A stretch of DNA of 64,000 bases from an uncultured Kordiimonas sp. (GCA_947500295.1 CANMRM010000003.1:62001-126000), one strand, 5' to 3'; positions 33,062-43,021 are shown, counted from the stretch's first letter. The notes: generated by a model from the sequence alone, not told the origin. Numbers and translations are program-made.

Positions 33062-34489
33062 ATGACCGCAGCAAGTACAGCCCTTCTGGATGCCTACAAG
33101 CAAAACGGAGACGGCCTGGGCGTTGCCAACCCCGCAACCGGTGCGCATCTTGCGACGGTGAAAGATTACAGCCTTGATGAGGTAACGGCTTGCATCGAGG
33201 CCGCGAGCCAGGCCATGCCAGCATGGGCAAAACGTACCGCAAAAGAGCGGGCAGGCATTTTACAGCGCTGGTTCGCCCTGGTCATGAAGCATCAGGAAGA
33301 GCTTGCCCATCTTGTCACGGCCGAATGCGGCAAGCCGCTCGCTGAAGCGCGGGGCGAGGTCGCATACGGGGCGTCGTTCATTGAATGGTTCGCCGAAGAG
33401 GGCAAGCGTGCCTACGGCGAGGTAATCCCGACCCACAATCCGGGCGCCCGCATCGTTGTTGTCAAACAGCCTGTTGGCGTCGTGTCTGCGATCACACCCT
33501 GGAACTTTCCGGTTGCCATGATCACACGAAAAGCAGCGCCTGCGCTTGCCGCAGGCTGCCCGATGATCGTCAAGCCTGCTGAAGCAACGCCGCTGTCAGC
33601 ACTGGCCCTTGAAGCGTTGGCATATGAAGCGGGTGTCCCTGAAGGCGTATTCAAAGTTGTTACCACGCGGGAGCCAGCCGAGGTTGGCAGGGTGTTGACC
33701 ACTCACCCGGCGGTGCGGAAAATTTCATTCACCGGGTCAACGGCTGTCGGCAAGATTTTAATGCGGCAGGCGGCTGACACAGTTAAGCGTGCAAGCATGG
33801 AGCTTGGCGGCAACGCACCTTTCATCGTATTCGATGATGCGGATCTGGATGCCGCGGTTGCAGGCGCGATGGCGTCGAAGTATCGAAATGCCGGGCAAAC
33901 CTGTGTGTGCGCCAACCGCTTTTACGTGCAGGCTGGTGTTTATGACGCCTTCATCGAAAAATTCTCAGAGAAAGTTGCGGCATTGAAGGTGGGTGACGGC
34001 GCGCAGGACGGTACAGACGTCGGGCCGCTTATCAATTCAGCGGCGCTTGAGAAAGTGACCAGTCTTGTCAAAGGGGCGATGGATGCAGGTGCGCGGGCTG
34101 TGGTTGGCGGTAAAGCAGCTGACTTCGGTGGTAACTATTACACGCCGACTGTGCTCGCGGACACCACACCAGACATGGCGATTTCAAACGCAGAGATTTT
34201 TGGACCTGTCGCGCCCGTTTTTAAATTCCATGATGAAGAGGATGTGATCCGTATGGCGAACGACACGCCTTATGGGCTGGCTGCGTACTTCTATGCCCGG
34301 GATCTGGGGCGTGTGTGGCGTGTTGCGGAAGCTTTGGAGTATGGCATGGTTGGTATCAACGAAGGTATTCTTTCAACAGAGGTGGCCCCTTTCGGCGGTG
34401 TGAAAGAAAGTGGTATCGGGCGTGAGGGTGCTCGTCAGGGCCTCGATGAGTACCTTGAAGTCAAATATATGCTGATGGGTGGCCTTTAG
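33062..34489 (+). CDS. gabD: NAD(P)-dependent succinate-semialdehyde dehydrogenase
   Basis: 475 residues, ALDH superfamily. Seen: VVSAITPWNFPVAMITRK (NAD pocket), FTGSTAVGKIL, the general base in MELGGNAPFIVFDDADLD, and the catalytic cysteine in NAGQTCVCANRFY with a second Cys two residues later, as is usual for GabD. AECGKPLAEARGEV is characteristic of SSADH. It oxidises succinate semialdehyde to succinate, the last step of GABA use. GGAG precedes ATG 33062. No gabT is next to it. The stop overlaps the convergent hydrolase by four bases. Confidence 0.94.
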   Translation: MTAASTALLDAYKQNGDGLGVANPATGAHLATVKDYSLDEVTACIEAASQAMPAWAKRTAKERAGILQRWFALVMKHQEELAHLVTAECGKPLAEARGEVAYGASFIEWFAEEGKRAYGEVIPTHNPGARIVVVKQPVGVVSAITPWNFPVAMITRKAAPALAAGCPMIVKPAEATPLSALALEALAYEAGVPEGVFKVVTTREPAEVGRVLTTHPAVRKISFTGSTAVGKILMRQAADTVKRASMELGGNAPFIVFDDADLDAAVAGAMASKYRNAGQTCVCANRFYVQAGVYDAFIEKFSEKVAALKVGDGAQDGTDVGPLINSAALEKVTSLVKGAMDAGARAVVGGKAADFGGNYYTPTVLADTTPDMAISNAEIFGPVAPVFKFHDEEDVIRMANDTPYGLAAYFYARDLGRVWRVAEALEYGMVGINEGILSTEVAPFGGVKESGIGREGARQGLDEYLEVKYMLMGGL

Positions 34490-35838
34490 CGTCGCCCGGG
34501 TCCTGCGTAACGCCTTTTTCCAAGCCACCAGCGCAGTATGTCTTCTTCAACCCGGTAAAGCGGGCTGGTGCCTGCAGCTGCTTTTGCAGGATTGTCTGCA
34601 CTGCCGGTGATGATGGTTGCGATACCGTCGCCGGTTTCAGGATCATACAAGGCATGGCTTAAAACGCCGTAGGCTTCGCCGAGGTGTCCGACAAGCAGTT
34701 TTGGCCTGTCGCCCATGCCCCACTCAGGCAGAGAAACCCTGTGGACCGACAGGCCGTAGCTTGTCATCAAACCCTCTGTCGGGCCGCCCGGCTCGTCTTC
34801 GCCTGTTGTATTGCCGTTGCGAGTGTGCAGGTCGTAGGCCCATACGGGAGTAAGCATAGTTTCCACGGAGTTGGCCGTGAGAATATTCCGGCCTTTGTGG
34901 CGACCGGTATTTGCCAGCATTTGCAAGATCACAATCAAATCGTCGGCGCTGGCACGCAGCCCGCCTTGCGGTGAAAAAAGGGTGCCATTGCTGCCGAGCT
35001 CATAGGCCTTTTCAACACGTGCGACTGCTTCAGGATCATCAGTTTGCATGCCGTAAAAGCACAAGGGGATGCCGGCATCCACCTGCGCGCGCCAGGCCCC
35101 TGCCGGGTGCCAAACGCCATCAGCATCACGTTTGCGAAACGCGGCAGCCCGCAAATCATCCTCAATGTCACATGGGTTGTAGCTTGCGTTCAGTCCCATG
35201 GGGGCAAGTACATTGGTTTTCATATACCGGTCGAAACGCTGGCCGCTCGCAATCTCGATCAAGCTGCCGAGTAGGCCGAAGTTCAGATTCGAATAGTTGA
35301 AATATTGTCCCGGTGCTTTGCCTGCACCGGCCGCAAAGTGTGCGCCGTCTTCGTATGCTTTTGTGCCGGTTGAGAAAAAGTCACGGATATTTTCTCCGAC
35401 CGGCAGCCAGTAACGACTACCGTCCCGGAGGGAAGATGTGTGGGCAAGCAATTGCCTTGCGGTGATCGGCCTTTCAGGGAAATGCGGGTTGCGCAAGCGC
35501 CAGCCAAGAACGTCAGATACATCAGCATCGAGATCAAGTTTTCCTTGCTCGACGAGCTGCATGAAACCAATGGCAAGCACCAGCTTTGATATGGACGCGA
35601 TACGTATCTTGTGGGCGCTGGAAAGTGGCACCTGGCCGTCGTCTTTGATCTGTGCGAACCCATAGGCATAGCTGACTGATTTTTCGCCCTGTTGCATCAG
35701 ACTAACCTGCAAGCCACTCAGGGCCGCTGTATCGGATTGCCCGGCTGCAATCGCAGCAAGACTGTCGTCGGCTTGCGCAGAGGGCATTGTTCCAGCCATG
35801 ACCAAAAAAACCGCGGACAGTGTCGCTTTCACGCTCAT
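34486..35838 (-). CDS. Secreted serine hydrolase, beta-lactamase family (second copy)
   Basis: 450 residues. Signal peptide (ATLSAVFLVMAGTMPSAQA). Motifs: SxxK as SISK near residue 82, then YSN (YFNYSNLNFGLLG) as in class C enzymes and DD-peptidases. C-terminal VGHLGEAYGVLSHALYDPE takes the place of the KTG/HxG strand. It could be a peptidase or esterase. Its start codon overlaps the stop of the patatin gene (ATGA), so the two are translated together. Confidence 0.9.
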   Translation of the reverse strand: MSVKATLSAVFLVMAGTMPSAQADDSLAAIAAGQSDTAALSGLQVSLMQQGEKSVSYAYGFAQIKDDGQVPLSSAHKIRIASISKLVLAIGFMQLVEQGKLDLDADVSDVLGWRLRNPHFPERPITARQLLAHTSSLRDGSRYWLPVGENIRDFFSTGTKAYEDGAHFAAGAGKAPGQYFNYSNLNFGLLGSLIEIASGQRFDRYMKTNVLAPMGLNASYNPCDIEDDLRAAAFRKRDADGVWHPAGAWRAQVDAGIPLCFYGMQTDDPEAVARVEKAYELGSNGTLFSPQGGLRASADDLIVILQMLANTGRHKGRNILTANSVETMLTPVWAYDLHTRNGNTTGEDEPGGPTEGLMTSYGLSVHRVSLPEWGMGDRPKLLVGHLGEAYGVLSHALYDPETGDGIATIITGSADNPAKAAAGTSPLYRVEEDILRWWLGKRRYAGPGRR

Positions 35839-38171
35839 GCGCCAAACTCCGTTCTTAATTTTTTTAGTAGGTCAGCACTGTGCAGGGTGTGTTGACTTTC
35901 GGTTTCAACGATTGACAGGACCAGCCGTTTTCGAAGCGCTTCGATATCGTACCCCTTGCAGAGCTGTTCTTTGCCAGCTGCGTCACACAGGAAATCAACC
36001 AACCTGTTGGCGGCATGAATACGGCCCCAGATATAGTCGTTTTCCCGGGCTTTCCTGCTGAAAAAGGCACCGAAATTATAGAGCTTTTCACCCATGAGGG
36101 GGCTCTCGCCGTCATCATGCAGATTGCCACAATCAAGCGGGCTGATGCGGTCAACTCTGATTTCGTCGATCTCCAGCAAATCATTGTGGGCAGTCATTGG
36201 CAGGGTGAGGATGTCGTAAAAGGCAAACCCGACATAGGCGCGAAACAATTCAAGCTTCAGCGCTTCGTCATCAATTTCATTGATTTCCTGCGCGATCTGC
36301 CTGTCTTGCTCGAAATCCAGATCTTCAAGTGCCATCAGGCTGCCGATGCTTTCCATGGTTCCGGCAGTTGAATCATCGAAGGCAATTTTGCCATAAAACT
36401 CAGGCTGCCAGCGTTTGCGGTAATTTGCGATGCTGTCATAGATATGGGATTTCAATCTTGAAAAGCTTGCCTGAACCGGTCCGCCGCGGTGATTTTGCAG
36501 GTAGCGATTGAGGCGCTTGATCATGAACCTTAGTCGCCGAACCCGGAAATCCACATCATATGTCCTGAAGAAAGGAATTACAGACCGGCAAGTGGGGTCA
36601 GTGCTCTCCAGATATTCCAATTCTCTGGCCCAATCCGACAGGGCCGCGATAGAAGTAATGTCTCTCGATTTGATGGCGTCGGCGGCATTCTTCTTGGAGA
36701 GGAACTCGCTCAGGCGTTCCACCAGTTGTATTGCCTTGGCTTCAACGTAACTGCCGTAGGCAAAGCCTGCTTCCTGGTGGGCTTGCTCGTGCGCTCGCTC
36801 GCGCCAACTCGCCAGCATGGCAGTTGAGACCTGTTTCCCGCTTTCCAGCGTGATGATCCGGTCAACAAGCGTCGCAACTTCTGTATCGATGCGCCGCATA
36901 ACGGCTTCAAATCGCCGGGCTTCCCGGTTTTGTTGTTCGATATCCTTGAGGTCGTCAAGGATTGGTTCGTCGCGGGGGATGGCGGCCAAAGACGACAAGA
37001 TGGTACGGAAGAATCCCGGCTGGTCTTTTTTTCCGCCGCTGATCTCATTGCCAGACGTTTCGTCTGGGCGTGGGTCGACAAAAATGACCCGCCGATCAAC
37101 CTCCCGGTGCGCTGGTTTGTCGACAATCGCATCAATGGCGCTGGCGAAGGGTTTGTTGTTGGTGACGCCGCCATCAATGAAGCACATGGCTTCAATTTCT
37201 GCGGGTTTTTCCCTCAAGTGCCCAAAATTCTTTTCCATGAAAACATTCTGATGAGGCCAATCGAGGCTTTCTTCCGCAAGATATGTTTTCAGGTCCGACA
37301 GACGCATTGGTGGAAAGGCGCCGGGAAAGCTCGATGTTGCGCGTGCCGCAAATCCGAGCCCGGCAATATTGTTATCTCCAAAATCGGTTTCTCGCGGTGC
37401 ATTCCTGCCCTGACGGTGGCTAAATTCGAGCGTGACCTTGTGTTGTTGCTCGTCGATGCGCACCGGGTCGTGCATGGCAACCGACTGCCGCTGACCATAG
37501 AAATTCGTCAGGCTGACAAAAAGGTCGAGCTGGTGTCCCCTGGGTAGCAGGCTTTTGCCTCGCTCCGCTTGTCCCATGTTGCGATTGGCGTCAATCATCC
37601 ACTTCAGCATGCGCCTGCCAGAAAAAGGAGGCTCGAACCAGCGGGATCGCAGGAAACGAGACAGCTTACGGCGTGCTTCAGCGTGAGGCTTCTCTCCTTT
37701 CCAGATGCGGTCGCCAAACAGCCAGATGAGCGGATACATGTATATCTTGCTCCAGCGTTCCGCGAGCGTTTCGTCTTCCATCAGCTCTTCAACGTCCCCA
37801 AGCTTGGTCCACATGTCCCGAAGCGGGTCGAAATCAAGGTCAAAAGCCAGCGCCCGGGCAAGGAAGATGCCATTGATGCCGCCAGCGGACGCACCGGAGA
37901 TCACATCAACAACAACACGCATATCAATGGTGCTGCCAACCGCTCGCAGGAGATCAAAATATGCTGTTTCGGTATCCGTTGTGTAGGCAAGAGGACCGGC
38001 ACATTCGGCATAGGAAAGACTTGTGTCCGCCTTCTGTTCGGCTGACAGCGCGTGATATACTTTGGAGGCGCGCACGAGCTTTAACACCTCGTGCGAAACA
38101 CCGTTCATATATACAGCCAGTGACGCGCCGCCAAAACATACGAGCGCAAGACGAACCTCGAGTTCCCGCAT
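35835..38171 (-). CDS. Long patatin-like phospholipase
   Basis: 778 residues. The N-terminal patatin domain (1-375) has an oxyanion block LVCFGGASLAVYMNGVSHE, nucleophile elbow ISGASAGGINGIFLA (GxSxG) and catalytic Asp in FIDGGVTNNKPF. The C-terminal half is long and helical with many Arg/Lys, matching the patatin-related (DUF3376-type) proteins. No signal peptide. Predicted lipid acyl hydrolase. It is upstream of, and coupled to, the beta-lactamase-fold gene. Confidence 0.92.
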   Translation of the reverse strand: MRELEVRLALVCFGGASLAVYMNGVSHEVLKLVRASKVYHALSAEQKADTSLSYAECAGPLAYTTDTETAYFDLLRAVGSTIDMRVVVDVISGASAGGINGIFLARALAFDLDFDPLRDMWTKLGDVEELMEDETLAERWSKIYMYPLIWLFGDRIWKGEKPHAEARRKLSRFLRSRWFEPPFSGRRMLKWMIDANRNMGQAERGKSLLPRGHQLDLFVSLTNFYGQRQSVAMHDPVRIDEQQHKVTLEFSHRQGRNAPRETDFGDNNIAGLGFAARATSSFPGAFPPMRLSDLKTYLAEESLDWPHQNVFMEKNFGHLREKPAEIEAMCFIDGGVTNNKPFASAIDAIVDKPAHREVDRRVIFVDPRPDETSGNEISGGKKDQPGFFRTILSSLAAIPRDEPILDDLKDIEQQNREARRFEAVMRRIDTEVATLVDRIITLESGKQVSTAMLASWRERAHEQAHQEAGFAYGSYVEAKAIQLVERLSEFLSKKNAADAIKSRDITSIAALSDWARELEYLESTDPTCRSVIPFFRTYDVDFRVRRLRFMIKRLNRYLQNHRGGPVQASFSRLKSHIYDSIANYRKRWQPEFYGKIAFDDSTAGTMESIGSLMALEDLDFEQDRQIAQEINEIDDEALKLELFRAYVGFAFYDILTLPMTAHNDLLEIDEIRVDRISPLDCGNLHDDGESPLMGEKLYNFGAFFSRKARENDYIWGRIHAANRLVDFLCDAAGKEQLCKGYDIEALRKRLVLSIVETESQHTLHSADLLKKLRTEFGA

Positions 38172-38259
38172 CCCCTGTTGCCTTTCTGGTGGATACTGCT
38201 TGCTTTCGTCGTCATTTTGCAGCGAACGGCTTCAATTCGGAAGCGATTAGTGAATGCTA

Positions 38260-38823
38260 TCAGCCAGATATGTCTGTGGGAGACAGGATAAGGAGCCTTT
38301 GTTGGCCCTGCACGCGGTCGTCAAGAACGTTCAAGCCCTGGGGCGGGTCAAAGGTTTCGTCACTTGCCAATTCGCATACCAGGGTGGACTGATCACCCAG
38401 CCAGCCTTGCGCCAGCAGGCGTTTGATCGTCGGGTCGAGCAGGTTTTTCCGATAAGGCGGGTCCATAAAGACAAAATCGTACGGCGCTTCTGCCTTGGGT
38501 ACTGTTGTTGCGGACATAGCAAGGACTTTGCAACAGTCTGCGGCTCCGAGTGTTTCAATATTGGCACGCAGGGCCTTCAGGGAAGGGCGGGCCTGCTCGA
38601 CAAAAGTAGCGGCGGAGGCCCCGCGGGAAAGGGCCTCGAGCCCGAGAGCGCCGGTGCCAGCAAACAAGTCTGCGACCCGGGCACCTTCAAACGCCGGGTA
38701 TCGGGCGTGAGAAAGCATGGAAAACAGGCGCTCGCGCATGCGATCAGTGGTTGGCCGCACATCCCTGCCGGAGGGAACCGATAGTCGGCGTCCCTTTAGT
38801 CGTCCTGCGATGATGCGTGTCAA
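38260..38823 (-). CDS. rsmD: 16S rRNA (guanine-966-N2)-methyltransferase
   Basis: 187 residues. Seen: MTRIIAGRLKGRRLSVP, RPTTDRMRERLFSML, the SAM pocket VADLFAGTGALGLEALSRGA and the catalytic DPPY in FVFMDPPYRKN. It modifies G966 of 16S rRNA. It overlaps rluB by four bases, and tadA is divergent upstream of rluB, a common alphaproteobacterial RNA-modification neighbourhood. Confidence 0.96.
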   Translation of the reverse strand: MTRIIAGRLKGRRLSVPSGRDVRPTTDRMRERLFSMLSHARYPAFEGARVADLFAGTGALGLEALSRGASAATFVEQARPSLKALRANIETLGAADCCKVLAMSATTVPKAEAPYDFVFMDPPYRKNLLDPTIKRLLAQGWLGDQSTLVCELASDETFDPPQGLNVLDDRVQGQQRLLILSPTDISG

Positions 38824-39836
38824 GGCTTCGGGCCTCTTCTGGTCGGCTTGCTTCGGTTTGCGGTGCGGCCACCACTATTGCCTTTTCGGTCTTGTTGTGA
38901 CCGCCGCGTCTTCGGTTGTTGCTCGGCACCTGGAGGTCCTTTGCGCCTGCGGGACGCTCCCGGTTTTTTACCGGTTTCTTTTTTTGCCTTGGCCCATTTT
39001 GACGGGTCGCGCTTTTTCTGGGGTGCCGCAACGGAAGTCGGCGCTTCGCCAAAAAAGTCGCTCAGCACATCGTGGAGCTGCTTGTCGTTTACCTGCGCAA
39101 CTGTACCGATTGGCAGAGTTCCGAGCGAAAACGGACCATAATGCGTGCGGATCAGTCGATTAACCGTTAGGCCGAGATGTTCCATCACGCGGCGCACTTC
39201 CCGGTTTTTACCTTCGCGGATAGCGACTGTCAGCCAACTGTTCGCTGCGGATTTTTGCGCCGTTTCGTTGTCGGCTGATTTTTTTGGCCTGCTCTCGAGT
39301 CTGGCGTCCACTTCGCCGTAGTGCACACCGTCAATCGTTATGCCGTCTTTAAGGCGTGCCAGCGCCTTCTCATCAACCCGGCCGTAGGCCCGCACCCGGT
39401 ACCGGCGGATGAGCGCGTTGGACGGCAGCTCCATCCAGCGTGCTAGCGCGCCATCGTTTGTCAGGAGAAGCAAACCCTCTGTATTCATGTCCAGACGGCC
39501 GACGGAAATGACCCGGCCCATGTGCGCCGGTAGTTTTTCAAAAACTGTTTTCCGGCCTTCCGGGTCTTTGTGGGTGGTAAGGGTGCCTCTCGACTTGTGC
39601 ATCCGCCAAAGCTTGGTTTCCGCGGCTTGTTCAACCACTTCCCCGTCGACACGGATGCCTTTCAGGCTGGTTACAAGCACCGCAGGGGTCTGGAGCGTTT
39701 TACCATTGAGGGAAATCCGGCCGTCTTCGATCATGCGCTCCACATCGCGGCGCGATCCCACGCCGGCGCGTGCCAGTGCTTTTGCAATGCGTTCGCCGCG
39801 GTCTTCGGCAGGTGGCGTATTTTCATCGTTGCTCAT
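38820..39836 (-). CDS. rluB: 23S rRNA pseudouridine synthase RluB
   Basis: 338 residues. N-terminal S4 RNA-binding domain (about 15-75: RIAKALARAGVGSRRDVERMI), RsuA-family catalytic domain with the active Asp in GRLDMNTEGLLLLTNDG, and IREGKNREVRRVMEHLG. The C-terminal 60 residues are a Lys/Arg/Gly/Pro-rich disordered tail. I chose ATG 39836 (MSNDENTPP), which leaves a normal domain start; ATG 39848 would add four residues. A far longer frame upstream would run through the tadA gene on the other strand and is not credible. Confidence 0.93.
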   Translation of the reverse strand: MSNDENTPPAEDRGERIAKALARAGVGSRRDVERMIEDGRISLNGKTLQTPAVLVTSLKGIRVDGEVVEQAAETKLWRMHKSRGTLTTHKDPEGRKTVFEKLPAHMGRVISVGRLDMNTEGLLLLTNDGALARWMELPSNALIRRYRVRAYGRVDEKALARLKDGITIDGVHYGEVDARLESRPKKSADNETAQKSAANSWLTVAIREGKNREVRRVMEHLGLTVNRLIRTHYGPFSLGTLPIGTVAQVNDKQLHDVLSDFFGEAPTSVAAPQKKRDPSKWAKAKKETGKKPGASRRRKGPPGAEQQPKTRRSQQDRKGNSGGRTANRSKPTRRGPKP

Positions 39837-39953
39837 GCGGCGCACCATAGGCGCAGCAAGGTAGCGAGACAAGTTAATAGCGATGCTGGTCTTGACGGCA
39901 AAGGGTTTCTCATGGATAGGTTGGGAGGGGTTTGTCACAGATAGGTACAGGTA

Positions 39954-40406
39954 GTGATTGACGATTTCCCCTTCATGCGCCAGGCTCTTCAGGAAGCCCG
40001 GTTTGCTTCTGCACGCGGCGAGGTGCCTATTGGCGCGGTTATTGTCGGCCCGAAAGGGCGCATTGTTGCAGCGGCCGGCAATGACATTGTGGGCCCTAAA
40101 GACCCGACCGGTCATGCCGAACTGATTGCCATCCGAAAAGCTGCAGACATCCTTCAGTCCGAACGATTGGAAGGCTGCGACATGTATGTAACGCTGGAGC
40201 CATGCGCCATGTGCGCGCAGGCGATTGCGTTTGCCCGAATCCGGCGGCTTTATTTTGGAGCGGAAGACCCGAAAGGGGGCGGTGTTACCGTGGGTGCACG
40301 CATATTTGAGCAGACTACCACTCACCACAAACCCGAAATCTATGGCGGTATTCTGGAAAATGAAGCCGCTCAATTGCTTAGAGACTTTTTTGCCGAACGA
40401 CGCTAA
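39954..40406 (+). CDS. tadA: tRNA-specific adenosine deaminase TadA
   Basis: 150 residues. Zinc deaminase motifs HAE (GHAELIAIRKA) and PCAMC (LEPCAMCAQAI). It converts A34 of tRNA-Arg(ACG) to inosine and is essential. The start is GTG 39954, or ATG 39975 (MRQAL) with less N-terminus. It is divergent from rluB and followed 9 bases later by the MscS gene. Confidence 0.96.
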   Translation: MIDDFPFMRQALQEARFASARGEVPIGAVIVGPKGRIVAAAGNDIVGPKDPTGHAELIAIRKAADILQSERLEGCDMYVTLEPCAMCAQAIAFARIRRLYFGAEDPKGGGVTVGARIFEQTTTHHKPEIYGGILENEAAQLLRDFFAERR

Positions 40407-40415
40407 GCTCTTGCC

Positions 40416-41720
40416 ATGGAAGAGGGAATTCTAGAGCAGGCAACGGTCTATTTGCTGAACAGCTGGGCCTGGATACAGACCAATTTTCTGGAACCGGAAC
40501 GGCTGATTGAACTCGCTATAATTGGTGTGGCGATCCTGTCCTCCAATTTCGCCTGCAAATGGATTCACAAAGGAATTCTGCGCGCCGTTGGCGAACATCC
40601 GCTTGTCCAGAAAGCTGATCGACGGTTTCTGCATCCTGTACTGACGGCGGCAATCTCAATTCTTTTAATTTTTACCGCCCGGCTCCTGCTCGAGCCGCTG
40701 ATGGCAACCTATCTCCTCAACATTGCGGTCAGCCTCCTGACTGCCTGGCTCGTGATCCGCCTTGCGGTTGGTCTGCTGGCAAACCGGGAACTTGCTCGCC
40801 TTATCGCTGGTGGTGCGTGGACGCTTGCTGCTCTTAACATCATGGGGCTGCTTGATCCCATTACAACCGTGCTCGGCGAAGCTCAGCTGTCGCTTGGAGA
40901 TGTGGAAATCAGCGTTCTTGATATCCTGACAGGGATCATCAGTTTTGCCTTCCTGATGTGGATGGCCTTTGCTCTGTCGTCGCTGCTCGAAAAACGCCTG
41001 CAGAATGTGGACAGTGTGCCGCCCAGTATTCGTGCATTGATGACCAAGTTTGGCAAAATCCTGCTTGTTTCCATCGCGTTTCTCATTTCACTCAATGCGA
41101 CGGGTATCGACCTAACAGCGCTCGCAGTCTTTGGTGGTGCGCTCGGTGTTGGTATCGGTTTTGGCCTGCAGAAGGTCGTTGGTAATTTTATATCCGGTAT
41201 TATCCTGCTCGTGGACCGCTCCATTAAACCCGGAGATGTGATTGAAACAGGTGGCACCTATGGCACCATCAACCGCCTTGCCGCTCGTTACACGTCTGTA
41301 ATAACGCGCGACGGCACCGAGTTCCTGATACCGAACGAAGACATGATCACGCAACCGGTGACCAACTGGTCGCATACGCACCGATTGGTCCGGCGTAAAA
41401 TTCCGGTTCAGGTTGCCTATGAAAGTGATGTCAAGAAAGCGATGGCATTGATGGTGACCGCGGCGGCAGAACAATCGCGCGTTTTGAAAGTTCCGGAGCC
41501 CAGAACTCTGATGAAAGGTTTTGGCGAAAGTGGCGTTGACCTTGAGTTGCGGATGTGGATCGACGACCCGCAGCACGGCGTTTCCAATATTGCCAGTGAT
41601 GTGATGATCCGCATTTGGGACCTGTTCCATGAGAACGATATCGAGTTTCCGTATCCACAAAGGGTTGTTCATGTCAAAAATGAAGGACATCAAACGACAA
41701 AAGGATTGAGTGAGGAGTAG
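40416..41720 (+). CDS. MscS family mechanosensitive channel
   Basis: 434 residues. Several N-terminal hydrophobic helices, then the MscS pore helix (LTALAVFGGALGVGIGFGLQKVVGNFISGIILL), the beta domain (IKPGDVIETGGTYGTINRLAARYT) and the C-terminal alpha/beta domain (VDLELRMWIDDPQHG). It releases solutes at hypo-osmotic shock. Longer at the N-terminus than E. coli MscS (286 residues). It is next to tadA, probably by chance. Confidence 0.94.
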   Translation: MEEGILEQATVYLLNSWAWIQTNFLEPERLIELAIIGVAILSSNFACKWIHKGILRAVGEHPLVQKADRRFLHPVLTAAISILLIFTARLLLEPLMATYLLNIAVSLLTAWLVIRLAVGLLANRELARLIAGGAWTLAALNIMGLLDPITTVLGEAQLSLGDVEISVLDILTGIISFAFLMWMAFALSSLLEKRLQNVDSVPPSIRALMTKFGKILLVSIAFLISLNATGIDLTALAVFGGALGVGIGFGLQKVVGNFISGIILLVDRSIKPGDVIETGGTYGTINRLAARYTSVITRDGTEFLIPNEDMITQPVTNWSHTHRLVRRKIPVQVAYESDVKKAMALMVTAAAEQSRVLKVPEPRTLMKGFGESGVDLELRMWIDDPQHGVSNIASDVMIRIWDLFHENDIEFPYPQRVVHVKNEGHQTTKGLSEE

Positions 41721-41746
41721 TTAACTTACCTAAAGGGGAGAGGGGT

Positions 41747-42169
41747 ATGTCTATTGGTAAATACTTGCTGCATGTTGTGATCGCCTATGTGATTTATGCA
41801 GTCCTGTATATTTTGCTCACCATGGTGGTGTTTGGGGACCTGTTTATGGCCAACGCAGATTTGATGCGATCGCCTGAAGACCCGGTTGCCATGTATGCCT
41901 ACATTGGGCACTTCCTGCAAACGTGTGTGGTTGTGGCGCTGTTCAATATGGCTGTCGGCAGTGATGATGTTGGCAAAGGTGTGCGTTTCGGCCTGTTGAT
42001 GGGTGGCTACCTGGCGGCAACCGACATGGCCATGTATTTCGGCATGAAGTTTTCGACCGCACCGCTTGCAATTTCTATCGTGATCCATCTGGTAGTTGGT
42101 GCAATCATCGGCTTCACACTCGCGAAGCTAAATGGCATGGGCAAGTCATCTGATGAGGCGGCAGCCTGA
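41747..42169 (+). CDS. Hypothetical membrane protein
   Basis: 140 residues, four hydrophobic helices (LLHVVIAYVIYAVLYILLTMVVFG; FLQTCVVVALFNMAVG; GYLAATDMAMYFGMKF; AISIVIHLVVGAIIGFTLAKL). No family recognised. GGGGAGAGG precedes ATG 41747, the strongest ribosome binding site around. The stop abuts the convergent dat gene with zero gap. Confidence 0.8.
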   Translation: MSIGKYLLHVVIAYVIYAVLYILLTMVVFGDLFMANADLMRSPEDPVAMYAYIGHFLQTCVVVALFNMAVGSDDVGKGVRFGLLMGGYLAATDMAMYFGMKFSTAPLAISIVIHLVVGAIIGFTLAKLNGMGKSSDEAAA

Positions 42170-43021
42170 TCAGTCGTCCATAAAATCGAAGTATGCCTCA
42201 ACAAGGCGTTTGGCGACGGGACCTGGAGTGCCGTCGCCAATTTTTTGACCATCCAGTTCGACGATTGGCATGGCACAGCTTGTGGAGCTTGTCAGGAACA
42301 TTTCCTGTGCCGATAGAGCCTCATTAACGCTGAAACTTTCTTCCTCTACCTGAATCTGAAGTTTTTTGGCGATGGACTTCACGCGGGCACGGGTAATGCC
42401 GGCCAGAATATTGTCCTCGGTTGAGCGGGTCTTCAGCACGCCATTATGGGTCACGATCCACATGTTGGTGCTGCTGCCTTCCGTGACATAACCATCGTTG
42501 TCGACGAGTACCGCCTCGAAGCCACCCGCTTCACGGGCAGCCTGTTTGGCCAGAATGTTGGGCAAGAGTGATGTGCTTTTCACGTCGCAGCGGCCCCACC
42601 GGATGTCGGGCTGCGTCGAAACTGCGATGCCGCCTGTTGCTCGCGCTCGAACACCGGCCAGGTTCAGCCGCCGACATGTGGCGACAAAGGATGGTATGCT
42701 GAACTCAGGGAACGCATGGTCGCGCACAGCTTCGCCGCGGGTGACCTGCAGGTATAGAAAACCATCTGATATGCGATTTCGGCGGATCAGTTCCCTGAGC
42801 ACAATCCGCATGGGGCCGCGCGCCATGGGTGCATCCATTTTAAGCTCGCGCATGGACCGCCATAACCTGTCCAGGTGCGGCTCAAGGTCAATCATCTGTT
42901 TGCGGCGCACGGTAATGCCTTCGTAAACTCCGTCTGCAAACTGAAAACCCCGGTCGTTGATATGGACAAACGCATCTGCTGTCGGCACGTAGCTACCATT
43001 GACGTAGGCAATCCGAGACAT
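42170..43021 (-). CDS. dat: D-amino-acid (D-alanine) transaminase
   Basis: 283 residues, PLP fold-type IV. Seen: AYVNGSYVPTADAFVHINDRGFQFADGVYEGI (family N-terminus), the PLP lysine in CDVKSTSLLPN, and GYVTEGSSTNMWIV (phosphate-binding block). It interconverts D-alanine and 2-oxoglutarate with D-glutamate. It could in principle be a branched-chain or aminodeoxychorismate enzyme, but the KSTSLLPN block favours Dat. The MFS gene lies 10 bases upstream, so they may share a transcript. Confidence 0.9.
   Translation of the reverse strand: MSRIAYVNGSYVPTADAFVHINDRGFQFADGVYEGITVRRKQMIDLEPHLDRLWRSMRELKMDAPMARGPMRIVLRELIRRNRISDGFLYLQVTRGEAVRDHAFPEFSIPSFVATCRRLNLAGVRARATGGIAVSTQPDIRWGRCDVKSTSLLPNILAKQAAREAGGFEAVLVDNDGYVTEGSSTNMWIVTHNGVLKTRSTEDNILAGITRARVKSIAKKLQIQVEEESFSVNEALSAQEMFLTSSTSCAMPIVELDGQKIGDGTPGPVAKRLVEAYFDFMDD

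Noticed and set aside
39837-40373. Upstream extension of rluB
   Set aside because: It would run antisense through tadA; the S4 domain starts only after residue 10 of the shorter form.
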